21,436 bases of DNA from JAWOJB01 sp046484325 (GCA_046484325.1 JAWOJB010000081.1:1-21436); one strand, 5' to 3'. Shown: positions 6,658 to 14,527, numbered from the stretch's first letter. Notes: generated from the sequence alone by a model not told the origin. Made by a program: numbers and translations.

Positions 6658-7470
6658 ATGCCTCTCTACATGGACCGGCACAACCTGCCCGGGGCCACCG
6701 CCAAGGAGGTCGCCGAGGCCCATGCCAGCGATCTCGTCGTGGCCGGCCGGTTCGGGGTGGAGTTCATCTCCTACTGGTACGACTCCGGGATCGGCGCGGC
6801 GTTCTGCTTCGCCCGGGCGACCTCCGCCGAGGATGTCGAGGCGGTCCACCGTACGTCCCACGGGCTGATCCCGGCCGAGATCATCGAGGTATCCGAGGAC
6901 GACGTGTTCCGGTTCCTTGGCCGGGTCCGCCACCCGGTCGACCACTCCGAGCTGACCAGCCCGTTCCGCACGATCCTCTTCACCGACCTGGAGGGTTCCA
7001 CCGCCCTCCTTGACCGGTTGGGGCAGACCGAGTTCATGGCCCTCCTCTCCGAGTACGACCTGCTGATCCGGAGATCCCTGGTGGCATGGCGCGGCCGGGA
7101 GGTGAAGCACACCGGCGACGGCTTCCTCGCCTCATTCGACGAGGTGGCCGACGCCCTCCGGGGCTCACTCGCCGTGTCCAACGCCTTCGAGGACCGATCG
7201 CAGCGGCGATCGCCTCCGCTCCGGGTGCGTATCGGCATGGCGGCCGGCGAGCCGGTCGACCACGACGACGACCTCTTCGGCGCCGCCGTGAACCTCGCCA
7301 ACCGCATCTGCGCCGCGGCCGTGCCCGGTCACCCGCTGGTCTCGGATACGGTGCGCGAGCTCGGCGCCCGGGAGGGATTCGCCTTCGGGCCGGCGGTCGA
7401 GATGACCCTGAAGGGGTTCTCCCGTCCGTCGATGGTCTACGAGCTCCTCGCGGGCCCCGACTCCGGGTGA
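6658..7470 (+). CDS. DUF4242 domain fused to a class III adenylate/guanylate cyclase domain
   Basis: A 270-aa cytoplasmic protein. Residues 1-90 form a DUF4242 domain (MPLYMDRHNLPGATAKEVAE, then HRTSHGLIPAEIIEV), a small fold known from SCO4226-like nickel-binding proteins. Residues 103-265 form a class III cyclase: metal Asp110 (F-T-D-L-E-G-S-T), Lys150 and Asp154 (V-K-H-T-G-D-G-F), and Asn212 and Arg216 (V-N-L-A-N-R). All residues needed for catalysis appear present, and Lys150 favours ATP as substrate, so cAMP production is plausible. The DUF4242 part may sense a metal or small ligand. It is divergent from the selenoprotein operon across 158 bp and ends 12 nt before repeat copy C. Confidence 0.88.
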   Translation: MPLYMDRHNLPGATAKEVAEAHASDLVVAGRFGVEFISYWYDSGIGAAFCFARATSAEDVEAVHRTSHGLIPAEIIEVSEDDVFRFLGRVRHPVDHSELTSPFRTILFTDLEGSTALLDRLGQTEFMALLSEYDLLIRRSLVAWRGREVKHTGDGFLASFDEVADALRGSLAVSNAFEDRSQRRSPPLRVRIGMAAGEPVDHDDDLFGAAVNLANRICAAAVPGHPLVSDTVRELGAREGFAFGPAVEMTLKGFSRPSMVYELLAGPDSG

Positions 7471-7482
7471 GCGCTCCCGTGG

Positions 7483-7535
7483 CCGTTCATTGAGCAACGG
7501 CGAGGGCTGGAGCCGAGTTTCTGCTCAACCAACGG
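7483..7535. repeat. Dispersed 3'-end inverted repeat, copy C
   Basis: CCGTTCATTGAGCAAC (7483-7498) and TGCTCAACCAACGG (7522-7535), with an inner GGC-TGGA-GCC. It lies 12 nt after the stop of the cyclase gene. The 131 bp between this copy and copy D (7536-7666) contain nothing I recognise. Confidence 0.85.
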
Positions 7536-7666
7536 CAGGCAGGAGGCAGCCCTCGCCATCCCGTGCCGATCCCGTCACCTTCAGCCGGTCGGGCTCGGCT
7601 CCCCGTTCCAGAGCTTCTCGCCGATGTCCGGTCTCAGCGGACCCAGCCCGTGCCTCGGCCAGGTGA

Positions 7667-7719
7667 CGGTTCATTGAGCAACCACGAGGCCACAGCGCCA
7701 CTCGTTGCTCAATCAAGGG
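7667..7719. repeat. Dispersed 3'-end inverted repeat, copy D
   Basis: CGGTTCATTGAGCAAC (7667-7682) and GTTGCTCAATCAAGGG (7704-7719). The central part is the reverse complement of the other copies, so this copy is inverted. It lies 6 nt beyond the stop of the VOC gene (- strand). Confidence 0.85.
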
Positions 7720-7725
7720 AGGCAG

Positions 7726-8178
7726 TCAGACCTCGAGCCAGCGGCCGTGCATCTCACCCTGGGTGCTGAACCGCTCGCCGGTGGCGAGCTGCCAGTGGAT
7801 CCCATAGCGGTCGACGAAGGCAAGCCAGCTCGGGGTGGTCGCCCCCACCACCGCCTCGTCGCCGAGCCGGTCCTCCACGGCGGCCAGCTCGCCCGCCTCC
7901 ATCACCAGGCCAACCGCGAACACCTGCCCGCTCCCGGCCGGTCCGGGGAACAGCGCCAGCACGAATCCGTCCCGGCGCAGCGCCACCATTCCCAGCTCGA
8001 TCCCCGCCGCCGCAGCATCGTCCCAGCCCCGGTCGGCGGGTAGCGTCGCCCACACGTCGGCAGCCGGGTCGAGCGGTGCCTCCCGCCCGACCACCTCGAG
8101 ATCGAAGAGGGCCCGGTAGTAGTCCTCGGCGGCTCGTAACTCGGGGACGAACAAAGCCAGATGCCGGATTCGGGTCAT
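7726..8178 (-). CDS. VOC (glyoxalase/bleomycin resistance-like) family protein
   Basis: A 150-aa two-module VOC protein: the first strand R-I-R-H-L-A-L-F-V-P-E-L has the usual His at position 6, followed by the helix AAEDYYRALFDLEVVGRE, and near the C-terminus FVDRYGIHWQLATGERF. Small stand-alone VOC proteins are metal-dependent enzymes or binding proteins; the substrate is unknown. The frame is open upstream to 8469, but the ATG at 8178 is clearly the start, with GGGAGG 6 nt upstream and homology beginning there. A CATACT -10 box at 8211-8206 implies its own promoter. Confidence 0.88.
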   Translation of the reverse strand: MTRIRHLALFVPELRAAEDYYRALFDLEVVGREAPLDPAADVWATLPADRGWDDAAAAGIELGMVALRRDGFVLALFPGPAGSGQVFAVGLVMEAGELAAVEDRLGDEAVVGATTPSWLAFVDRYGIHWQLATGERFSTQGEMHGRWLEV

Positions 8179-8205
8179 GACGAACCTCCCGTCGACGTCC
8201 CGACG

Positions 8206-8211
8206 AGTATG
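8206..8211 (-). promoter_or_regulatory. -10 box (CATACT) of the VOC gene
   Basis: CATACT on the - strand, 27 nt before the ATG at 8178, leaves a leader of about 20 nt that holds the GGGAGG ribosome binding site. The same hexamer precedes the gene at 17020. Confidence 0.3.
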
Positions 8212-8246
8212 GAACCGATGGGGGGGCGAACCAACCCGACCGACGG

Positions 8247-8759
8247 CTACCCACCCCCACCCTCCAGGAATCGGTTCACCCGGTCGGTCATCGCCTCGAT
8301 CTCGGCTCGCAACCAGGACGACGCGCTGTCGATCACCGTGCCGTCCGTCAGGGCGACGCGGAGGTGAAAGCTCGGCCCGCTGTCGCTCCACTCCTGGACC
8401 CCCACCTCGGCGCCCTGCACGGCCGACAGCGGGTACTCCCGCCTGGTCCCCCTCACCACGGGGGCCCAAGCCGAGTGCACGAACGTCGAGGTCATCCGGT
8501 CGAACACCATCAGCGAGCTGAGCCCGGCGACGGCGGCGAAGAACAAGAACCCACTCAGCGCCATCGCCCCCAACGAAATGAGGGCGGCCAGGAGAAAGAA
8601 CGGGTTCAGGTAGTTCTGCCAGTCGACCCGCACCAGGAGCTCGTAGGGGGCGAGCAGCGGGATGAAGCCGAGCAGGGCGAAGACGACCCGCATGCCGTTC
8701 CGCATCGGCGACCGAACCTCGAGACGGTCCCCTACCTCAACCAGTTCCGGCGCCGACAT
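8247..8759 (-). CDS. Two-TM membrane protein of unknown function
   Basis: A 170-aa protein. After a short polar N-terminus (MSAPELVEVGDRLEVRSP) come two hydrophobic segments, about residues 21-45 (VVFALLGFIPLLAPYELLV) and 52-88 (FFLLAALISLGAMALSGFLFF onward). A soluble C-terminal half follows, with beta-strand character (RREYPLSAVQGAEVGVQEW, LRVALTDGTVIDSA). The layout resembles small PH-like or YdbT-like membrane proteins, but I cannot name a family. The ATG at 8759 has GGGAGG about 10 nt upstream. It is followed by the VOC gene after 68 bp on the same strand. The upstream open frame is part of a cyclase relic, not of this protein. Confidence 0.7.
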   Translation of the reverse strand: MSAPELVEVGDRLEVRSPMRNGMRVVFALLGFIPLLAPYELLVRVDWQNYLNPFFLLAALISLGAMALSGFLFFAAVAGLSSLMVFDRMTSTFVHSAWAPVVRGTRREYPLSAVQGAEVGVQEWSDSGPSFHLRVALTDGTVIDSASSWLRAEIEAMTDRVNRFLEGGGG

Positions 8760-8799
8760 CGCTACTCGCCCTCCCGACTCGCCCTCCCGCCGGCGGACG

Positions 8800-9141
8800 G
8801 CCTCGGGCCCGCAGCCTACCGCCGGGGACGAGGCCCGGGCCGGGTGGTCGAGCGGCATCAGCGCACCCTCACTGGGGGTCCGGGCCACGTCGCCGAGAGC
8901 AGGCGGGCCTGGCTGTCGAAGGCCGCAGTCGAAGCCTCTCGAGCGGAGGGGAAGGCGACGGCGAAGCGTCCCCGGCCGTCGAGAAGACGTGACCGCCACG
9001 GTCCGCCACGGCTGAGCGCAGGATTTCGTCGTGGATCCGCAGGCTGGCTGCCATCCCCTCCGGGTCCCTCTCCCACAGCCGGGTGGACCCCTCCACATCC
9101 GTGAAGAGGAAGGCGGCGACACCGGACGGCAGGGTCGGCAC
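8800..9141 (-). pseudogene. Frameshifted, 3'-truncated class III adenylate cyclase
   Basis: From the GTG at 9141: PTLPSGVAAFLFTDVEGSTR, LWERDPEGMAASLRIHDEIL, GGHVFSTAGD, the standard start of a stand-alone actinobacterial cyclase domain. A one-base deletion near 8966-8967 then shifts the frame; the correct continuation FAVAFPSAREASTAAFDSQA, with VRVRMPLDH, is in another frame. After about 115 residues the homology stops, well before the Asn/Arg catalytic motif and the rest of the domain. The 5' end overlaps the promoter region of the divergent oxidoreductase gene. Confidence 0.75.
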
Positions 9142-9206
9142 GATCAGGCAAGTTAGGACCCGCGGCGCCCGGCGGTCACACCGAGGGCCGGCCCGGGCAC
9201 GATGCC

Positions 9207-9230
9207 GCGTCGGGCAGGTGCCCCCGACGC
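9207..9230. promoter_or_regulatory. Inverted repeat over the -35 position of the FAD oxidoreductase gene
   Basis: GCGTCGGG (9207-9214) and CCCGACGC (9223-9230) are separated by 8 bp. They use the same 8-bp arms as the ends of the palindrome at 6528-6556 (13-bp spacing there). The -10 box follows 12 bp later, so the repeat covers the -35 position. Confidence 0.4.
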
Positions 9231-9242
9231 CGGGGCGATTCA

Positions 9243-9248
9243 TACACT
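9243..9248 (+). promoter_or_regulatory. -10 box (TACACT) giving a leaderless mRNA
   Basis: TACACT lies exactly 7 nt before the ATG at 9256, and no Shine-Dalgarno sequence is present. Transcription from the A of ATG is therefore likely, and this decides the start. Confidence 0.5.
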
Positions 9249-9255
9249 CGGGCCG

Positions 9256-10854
9256 ATGCCCGGCACCGCTCGCGACGACCGCCCCTGGAGCCACGAGATC
9301 CCCGACGGTCGCTGGGACGCGATCGTCGTCGGCTCGGGGATGGGCGGCATGACCGCTGCCGCCCTCCTCGCCCAGCTGGGACGGCGGGTGCTCGTGCTCG
9401 AACAGCACAACGTGCCCGGAGGGTTCACCCAGACCTTCCGCCGGCCCGGCTACCGCTGGGACGTCGGGGTGCACCTGGTCGGGGAAATGACCCCGGCCGC
9501 CTACCCCGGGCGCCTGCTGGCCTCGCTCACCGGCGGGCGCCTCGCCTGGGAGCCGCTCGGCGAGGTCTACGACGAGTTCGCCTTCCCCGGTGGCTTCGCC
9601 ATCCAGTTCCCCTCCACGATCGAGGGATTTCGGCAGACCCTCGGCGAGGCCTTCCCAGACCAGCGCCCCGCCGTCGACGGCTACCTGACCCTGGTCCGCC
9701 ACGCCGCCCGGTCGGCGGCCGGGTTCATGCAGACCCGGGTGATCCCCAAGGTGCTCGCCCCGGGCGCCGCCCGCAAGGCCGAGCAGGCCGCCCTCCCGCA
9801 CCTGCGGGCCACCACCGCCGAGGTCCTGGCCGAGCTCACCGACGACCCCCACCTCCGCTCGGTGCTCTCCGCCCAGTGGGGCTACTACGGCTCGACCCCA
9901 TCCCGGTCCTCGTTCGCCATGCACGCCCTGATGGTCGCCCACTTCCTGCGGGGCGCCTATTACCCGGTGGGAGGGGCGGGCAGCATCGCCCGGGAGATGC
10001 TGGCCACCGTCGCCGAGGCCGGCGGGTGGACGGCAGTCCGCCGACCGGTGGCGGAGATCATGGTCGAGCGGGGAACGGCGACCGGGGTCCGGCTGGACGA
10101 CGGCACCGAGATCCGGGCCTCGAAGGTGATCAGTGCCGCCGGGGCCGCCGCCACCGCCGAGCTGCTCGCCGACCCGACGGCCCTCCACCGGCCCGAGCGG
10201 ATCCCGCCGGGGCCCGCCCACGTCAGCCTCTACCTTGGCTTCGAGGGCGACGTCGCCAGGGCCGGGGGCAGCCGGTACAGCCAGTGGTTCTTCGACTCCT
10301 GGGACATGGAGGTCGACCGCTGGGAAGTGGTGCCCGGCCGCCCGCCGGGCCGGGCCCCAGTGCTGTTCAACTCGTTCCCCTCCCTGAAAGACCCCGCCCA
10401 CGACCCCGGCCCCACACTGCGCAACACCGGCGAGGCGATCACCTTCGTCCCCTGGGAGGCCTTCGCTCGGTGGTCGGGGACCCGCTGGCAACGGCGCGGC
10501 CCCGACTACGACGCCTTCAAGGCCGAGCTCACCGGGGCTCTGCTCGCCCAGTACCTCGGCCACTACCCGGACCTGGCTCCGATGGTCCGCCACGCCGAGC
10601 TGTCCACCCCGGTGAGCACCTATCACTTCGCCCGCTCGCACCGCGGGTCCATCTACGGCCTCGCCTCCGAGCCGGAACGGTTCCTCGACCCCTCGCTGGT
10701 CCCCCGTACCCCGATCCGCCGGCTCTACCTGGCCGGGGTCGACGTGATGGCGCCGGGGATCGCCGGGGCGATGGGCGGCGGGGTGCTGGCGGCGGTGGCC
10801 GCCGAGCCGATCCGGGCCACCCGCCACCTCCGGCCGATCATGCGGCGACGGTGA
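9256..10854 (+). CDS. FAD-dependent oxidoreductase, CrtISO/RetSat (phytoene desaturase-like) family
   Basis: A 532-aa flavoprotein. The N-terminal dinucleotide fold (WDAIVVGSGMGGMTAAALLA, G-x-G-x-x-G) ends in L-V-L-E-Q-H, followed by the family motif NVPGGFTQTFRRPGYRWDVG. Further on come GGAGSIAREM and, at the C-terminus, the second FAD contact LYLAGVDVMAPGIAGAMGGG. It resembles carotenoid isomerases and all-trans-retinol 13,14-reductases more than bacterial CrtI; the substrate is probably an isoprenoid or polyene but is unassigned. No other carotenoid gene is nearby. The start is ATG at 9256, preferred over 9202 because of the leaderless -10 box. It is monocistronic and followed by repeat copy E. 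Confidence 0.88.
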   Translation: MPGTARDDRPWSHEIPDGRWDAIVVGSGMGGMTAAALLAQLGRRVLVLEQHNVPGGFTQTFRRPGYRWDVGVHLVGEMTPAAYPGRLLASLTGGRLAWEPLGEVYDEFAFPGGFAIQFPSTIEGFRQTLGEAFPDQRPAVDGYLTLVRHAARSAAGFMQTRVIPKVLAPGAARKAEQAALPHLRATTAEVLAELTDDPHLRSVLSAQWGYYGSTPSRSSFAMHALMVAHFLRGAYYPVGGAGSIAREMLATVAEAGGWTAVRRPVAEIMVERGTATGVRLDDGTEIRASKVISAAGAAATAELLADPTALHRPERIPPGPAHVSLYLGFEGDVARAGGSRYSQWFFDSWDMEVDRWEVVPGRPPGRAPVLFNSFPSLKDPAHDPGPTLRNTGEAITFVPWEAFARWSGTRWQRRGPDYDAFKAELTGALLAQYLGHYPDLAPMVRHAELSTPVSTYHFARSHRGSIYGLASEPERFLDPSLVPRTPIRRLYLAGVDVMAPGIAGAMGGGVLAAVAAEPIRATRHLRPIMRRR

Positions 10855-10882
10855 CGGGGAGCGCCTCGCCGTCCGACGATGA

Positions 10883-10933
10883 CTTCATTGAGCAACGGCA
10901 TCGGCTGGGGCCACATCGCTGCTCAATGAACGG
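10883..10933. repeat. Dispersed 3'-end inverted repeat, copy E
   Basis: TTCATTGAGCAAC (10884-10896) and CTGCTCAATGAACGG (10919-10933), with an inner GGC-TGGG-GCC. It lies 28 nt after the stop of the FAD oxidoreductase gene. Confidence 0.88.
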
Positions 10934-10956
10934 TGGACCCGTCCCGCCGGAGGGGT

Positions 10957-10977
10957 GCAGGGGCCCTTCGCCCCTGC
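10957..10977 (+). other. Perfect hairpin upstream of the second SRPBCC gene
   Basis: GCAGGGGC (10957-10964) and GCCCCTGC (10970-10977) around the loop CCTTC. It lies between repeat E and the SRPBCC start, 84 nt before the ATG. It could be a leader hairpin or part of a terminator; there is no T-tract. Confidence 0.3.
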
Positions 10978-11060
10978 TGATCGCGATCGATCCCGGCGAT
11001 GGTGGGGCCACGGGCCACCCGGTCGCCGGGAGTCCGGCCCGGGAAAGGGGGTGAGCCGGG

Positions 11061-11519
11061 ATGCACGCAGAGCTCTCGCACACCTACCCGGTGCCGCTCG
11101 AGCAGGGCTTCGACTACGTCGCCGACTTCCACAACTGGCCGTCTTGGTACGTCGGCATGAGCGAGATCCTCGAGCCCGAGCAGGCGTCATGGCGCGACCC
11201 TGGCGACGAGGTCCGCTTCCGGTACTCGGTGCTCGGCCGCCAGGTCGAGGGGGTGGCGATCCTGGAGGACCGGACCCCAGCCGAGATGGCCCGCTTCCGC
11301 ACCGAGGTCCCGGGGTTGCCGGTGTTTCACTTCACCTACCACTACTCGAGGATCGGGCGAGACAGCTTCGAGCTGAACGTGACGATGGACACCGACGAGC
11401 CCACCACCCTGTTCGGCAGGGCGGTGGACCGCACCCTGCTGCCCCGCACCGTCGAGCGGGACGTGGAACGGAGCCTCGAGAACCTGGAGGACATCTTCGG
11501 AGCGGGCCTGCTGGGGTGA
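11061..11519 (+). CDS. SRPBCC family protein
   Basis: A 152-aa helix-grip protein distinct from the one at 4276. The opening MHAELSHTYPVPLEQGFDYV and the helix DFHNWPSWYVGMSEILEPE fit the polyketide cyclase/dehydrase family, and a long C-terminal helix (VERDVERSLENLEDIFG) closes the fold. It probably binds a small hydrophobic ligand, with no assigned reaction. The ATG at 11061 has GGGGGTGA about 9 nt upstream. It is convergent with the large unknown gene across 67 bp, where a short CGGC...GCCG hairpin (about 11539-11558) could end both. Confidence 0.83.
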   Translation: MHAELSHTYPVPLEQGFDYVADFHNWPSWYVGMSEILEPEQASWRDPGDEVRFRYSVLGRQVEGVAILEDRTPAEMARFRTEVPGLPVFHFTYHYSRIGRDSFELNVTMDTDEPTTLFGRAVDRTLLPRTVERDVERSLENLEDIFGAGLLG

Positions 11520-11586
11520 TTGAGGTGGTTTGTCCCGGCGGCGAGCGTCAGCGAGCCGGAAGGTAGTGGGCAGGCACCCCTCCCTC

Positions 11587-13749
11587 TCACGGCGACGGTG
11601 GCCCGCCGCCCGGCCCTCCTCCCCCCGGTCCTCCGGGACCGGGGCCGCCGCCGGGGTGCTCTTCGGCCAGCGCGAAAGCGCTGAGGGCATGGGCGTCGTA
11701 GGCGCTGAGACGATCCGAGCCATTGTGGGCCTTGGCCCGGACATGCAGCTCCATCGCGAAGGCGGCGTTCTCGCACGCTTCCAGCAGCCGGGAGGCGGGG
11801 AAGGTCCCGGAGAAGTTGCCGTCGCCGTCCCCGGTGTAGGAGGCGAGCGCCCAGGGCGGGGGCGGGTTGGTGTCGACCGGCACCGTGGTCGCCCCCGTCG
11901 CCCCGCCCTTGGTCACCGAGACCTGGGGAACGTCACCGGTGCCCCTGGCCAGACCGAGCGTGAACCACGCCCGGTCCCGGTCATGACTCGCCTCGAAGGC
12001 GAGCGTGACATCGGTGGTGTCGGGGTCGGGGTAGCGAAGGAAGCCGCAGTCGTCGGCCACCGTCCCACCGCTCAGCGAGGGGGGATGGAGGACGGCGGTG
12101 CACACCCCGTTGTCGACCAGCGCCTCGAAGACGAATCCCCCGTCGACGATCTCGGACGCGTCGGCCAGCCGGGTCGTGTACGTCTCACCGAGGGCCCGGG
12201 TGTCGGTGACGACGAACCGGAAGGTACTCGGCCCCGGTGCCACCACCGCCCCGGCGGCGTCGTGGACCGTCACCCGGATCTGGTACATCCCGGGGTCGAG
12301 CAGCGAGGTGCCGAGCTTGGCCGACCACAGGTCCTCGGTGAAGCCCGACACCGGCCAGTTCCCGGGGGCGGGTGCGGCGTGGGGGCGGAACTCGTAGAGG
12401 CTGTCGGGCCCGGGGCCGAGCGTGTACACCGGGAAGGTGGGTGGGATACCGGGCAGCTGGTAGTGACGCCACACCGGCTCGGTCATCCCCGTCCAGGCGA
12501 CCGTCTCCGACCCGACCGGCTTACGCCGCCACCACCACCGGTATCGCTCGAGCCCGGGCCTGGGCAGGTCGAGGGAGTGGAGCATCCGGAACCGCAGGTA
12601 GCCGCCCAGCGGGGCGTCGGTGATCGGCTCCAGGTTGGCCGGGCCCCCCGAATAGGAGACGTGGCCGTCGGGGAGCACCCAGCCGAGGCCGGTCGGGGAT
12701 CCGGCGATGCCGGCGATCTCGAGCGATCCCACCGCCATCGGCAGCACCCAGGTGTCGACCCCGTCGGGCACCTCGACCTCGGGGGGTGGCAGGCACACCC
12801 GTGCGGCCGGGTCGGTCACCCGGATCGTGATCTCCGATCCACAGGCATAGTCCCAGTGGGTGTCGCAGCGGGGACCACGGGCGTAGATGGTCTTCCAGCC
12901 GGTGTCGAGGAGCTGACGGACCCACAGATACAGGTCGGGCTGGTCCGAGCAGGGATGCCAGATCGTCGCCTCGAACTCGCCGGCCTGGTCGGTGGTGACG
13001 ACCCAGCTGCAGTCGAGGTGATGGGTGAAGAACGGGTCGAGCCACTCGAACCAGCACCAGAACGGGTAGAGGCGGGCCACGTCGATGAGGGCCGGCCGCA
13101 CCTCGAGGGCGGTCGTCGCCAGTTCGAGGCGAGCCACCGTTCCCAGCTCGGTCCCGTCCCCGACGAGGGCCACGGGTCGGGCGGAACGCAGCCGGTCGCC
13201 GATCGGCCCGATCGGATCGGGCTCGGGGAGCGGGACCGGACGGAGCCTGCGGAGGAGCTCCCGGTGTAGGCGGAGCACGATGTCGTCGGGGAGCCGCCAG
13301 ATGATCTTGGGGATCCGGTCCACCTCGCAGATGTGGACCTCGGCCCCGCACACCGGATAGTCCACCGACGCACCGCTCGGCTGGGTGACGGCCTTCACGA
13401 CCCGGCCCCGCACGGTGCACCGGCACAGCCGCCACCCGTCCCAGACGATCTCGGGAATGTCGAGGACGACCGGCCGGCCCGGATCGAAGACCCACAAGCG
13501 CTCCCAGGCACCGAGCCGGCGGAGCGAGACCAGACTCGGATCGATCCCCTCGGGGAGCGGCGGCCCCGCCACGAACCGCACCGTGGTTCCGCGCAGGTCG
13601 TCGGAGAGCGAGATGGCCGCCTTGCCGTCCTCGACGGGACCGGCTGCGACCGGCTTCCCGTAGGTGTCGAAGGCATAGAGGGCGGCGGTGCCGGCAGGCG
13701 GCTCACCGCCGAGTCGTACGTCGACGGTGTACCGCTTGCTTCTGGCCAT
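11587..13749 (-). CDS. Conserved 720-aa cysteine-containing protein of unknown function
   Basis: I do not recognise a named family, although similar sequences with the core CRCTVRGRV...VCGAEVHICEVDRIPKIIWRLPDD occur, as I recall, in several phyla. There is no signal peptide or membrane segment. Residues 1-110 look like beta-rich carboxypeptidase-regulatory or transthyretin-like repeats (AALYAFDTYGKPVAAGPVED). Paired cysteines follow at 109/111 and 134/141, then a Trp-rich central region (FWCWFEWLDPFFTHHLDCSW, with later PRCDTHWDYACGS), and a glycine/proline tail (GGGPGPGGPGGGGPGGG). The ATG at 13749 (MARSKRYTVDVRL) has GGGGAG about 5 nt upstream; the open frame to 14403 is antisense to the LuxR-type gene. 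The cysteine/histidine content could bind metal. Confidence 0.75.
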   Translation of the reverse strand: MARSKRYTVDVRLGGEPPAGTAALYAFDTYGKPVAAGPVEDGKAAISLSDDLRGTTVRFVAGPPLPEGIDPSLVSLRRLGAWERLWVFDPGRPVVLDIPEIVWDGWRLCRCTVRGRVVKAVTQPSGASVDYPVCGAEVHICEVDRIPKIIWRLPDDIVLRLHRELLRRLRPVPLPEPDPIGPIGDRLRSARPVALVGDGTELGTVARLELATTALEVRPALIDVARLYPFWCWFEWLDPFFTHHLDCSWVVTTDQAGEFEATIWHPCSDQPDLYLWVRQLLDTGWKTIYARGPRCDTHWDYACGSEITIRVTDPAARVCLPPPEVEVPDGVDTWVLPMAVGSLEIAGIAGSPTGLGWVLPDGHVSYSGGPANLEPITDAPLGGYLRFRMLHSLDLPRPGLERYRWWWRRKPVGSETVAWTGMTEPVWRHYQLPGIPPTFPVYTLGPGPDSLYEFRPHAAPAPGNWPVSGFTEDLWSAKLGTSLLDPGMYQIRVTVHDAAGAVVAPGPSTFRFVVTDTRALGETYTTRLADASEIVDGGFVFEALVDNGVCTAVLHPPSLSGGTVADDCGFLRYPDPDTTDVTLAFEASHDRDRAWFTLGLARGTGDVPQVSVTKGGATGATTVPVDTNPPPPWALASYTGDGDGNFSGTFPASRLLEACENAAFAMELHVRAKAHNGSDRLSAYDAHALSAFALAEEHPGGGPGPGGPGGGGPGGGPPSP

Positions 13750-13873
13750 GGACGCTCCCCTCTCCTCGGGCCGGCGCGGCTCCGGTTCCTCCTCGACCGT
13801 CCCCGGGGCCGAGTATTCGCCGGTGCGGGGCGCGGGTCCATGACGTACCCCTGGCAGGTTGCTGCCGACCGTG

Positions 13874-13879
13874 TAAGGT
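13874..13879 (+). promoter_or_regulatory. Possible -10 box (TAAGGT) of the LuxR-type gene
   Basis: TAAGGT lies 45 nt before the GTG at 13925. The 175-bp divergent gap must also hold the promoter of the 720-aa gene, for which a - strand AATACT near 13812-13817 is the only candidate seen. Confidence 0.25.
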
Positions 13880-13924
13880 GCCGATGGGATCGGCTGGGGG
13901 CCCTGCGACGAGGGGACGATTCCC

Positions 13925-14527
13925 GTGACCGTTGGGGTGAGTGCCGATCTGCCGGCTCTGGCGCGCGGGCTCGCCGCCATCCTCAGGCTGGGAGACTTCG
14001 ACGTCGCGGTGCCCGCCGATCTCGTCGACTGGCTCGCCCAGGCTCGCGACCCGGTTCTCGTGCTGGCCCTCGATGTGGCGGAGATCGAGACCGTCGTCGA
14101 CCTCCGCAGGCGCCGCCCCGATGCCGAGGTGGTGGTCCTCCTCCCCGATCCCGACGAGCAGAGCCTGGTGCTCGCCCTCAAGGCGGGGGCGGCGGCGGTG
14201 GCCACCTGGCGGGTCACCCCCGAGGTGCTGCTCCCCCTGATCACGGCGGTGACCGCCCACCTCGCGGTGCTACCCACGGCCCTGGTCCAGCGGCTCACCT
14301 CCCAGGTGGACGCCGGCCCGACGTGGCTCCACTCCGGGTCACGCGAAGCCCAATGGCTCCGGGCATTGGCGGCGGGGACGACGGTCGCCGACCTGGCCGC
14401 CACCCATGCCTACTCCGAGCGGGAGATGTACCGGTTGCTCGCCGACCTCTACGACCGCCTTGGCGCCGGCGGGCGCATCCCCGCCATCATGCTTGCCGCC
14501 CGATACGGGCTGCTCGACCCCGGCTGA
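13925..14527 (+). CDS. Atypical NarL/LuxR-type regulator with degenerate receiver
   Basis: A 200-aa protein. Residues 1-110 have the outline of a receiver domain (VGVSADLPALARGLAAIL, then RRRPDAEVVVLLPDPDEQSLVLALKAGAAAV), but the phospho-acceptor Asp aligns with Ala in VLVLALDV. The acidic pair reads S-A-D and the conserved Lys is missing. Residues about 138-195 form a LuxR-type helix-turn-helix (REAQWLRALAAGTTVADLAA, then SEREMYRLLADLYDRLG, ending AARYGLL). It should bind DNA without being switched by phosphorylation. No histidine kinase is nearby. The GTG at 13925 is preceded by GAGGGGA about 8 nt upstream. It is divergent from the 720-aa gene, which it may regulate. Confidence 0.8.
   Translation: MTVGVSADLPALARGLAAILRLGDFDVAVPADLVDWLAQARDPVLVLALDVAEIETVVDLRRRRPDAEVVVLLPDPDEQSLVLALKAGAAAVATWRVTPEVLLPLITAVTAHLAVLPTALVQRLTSQVDAGPTWLHSGSREAQWLRALAAGTTVADLAATHAYSEREMYRLLADLYDRLGAGGRIPAIMLAARYGLLDPG

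Noticed and set aside
8869..10827. 652-codon open frame on the - strand opposite the FAD oxidoreductase
   Set aside because: Its Gly/Pro/Arg-rich translation is the antisense of a well-supported gene; only its last ~100 codons are real, as part of the cyclase pseudogene.
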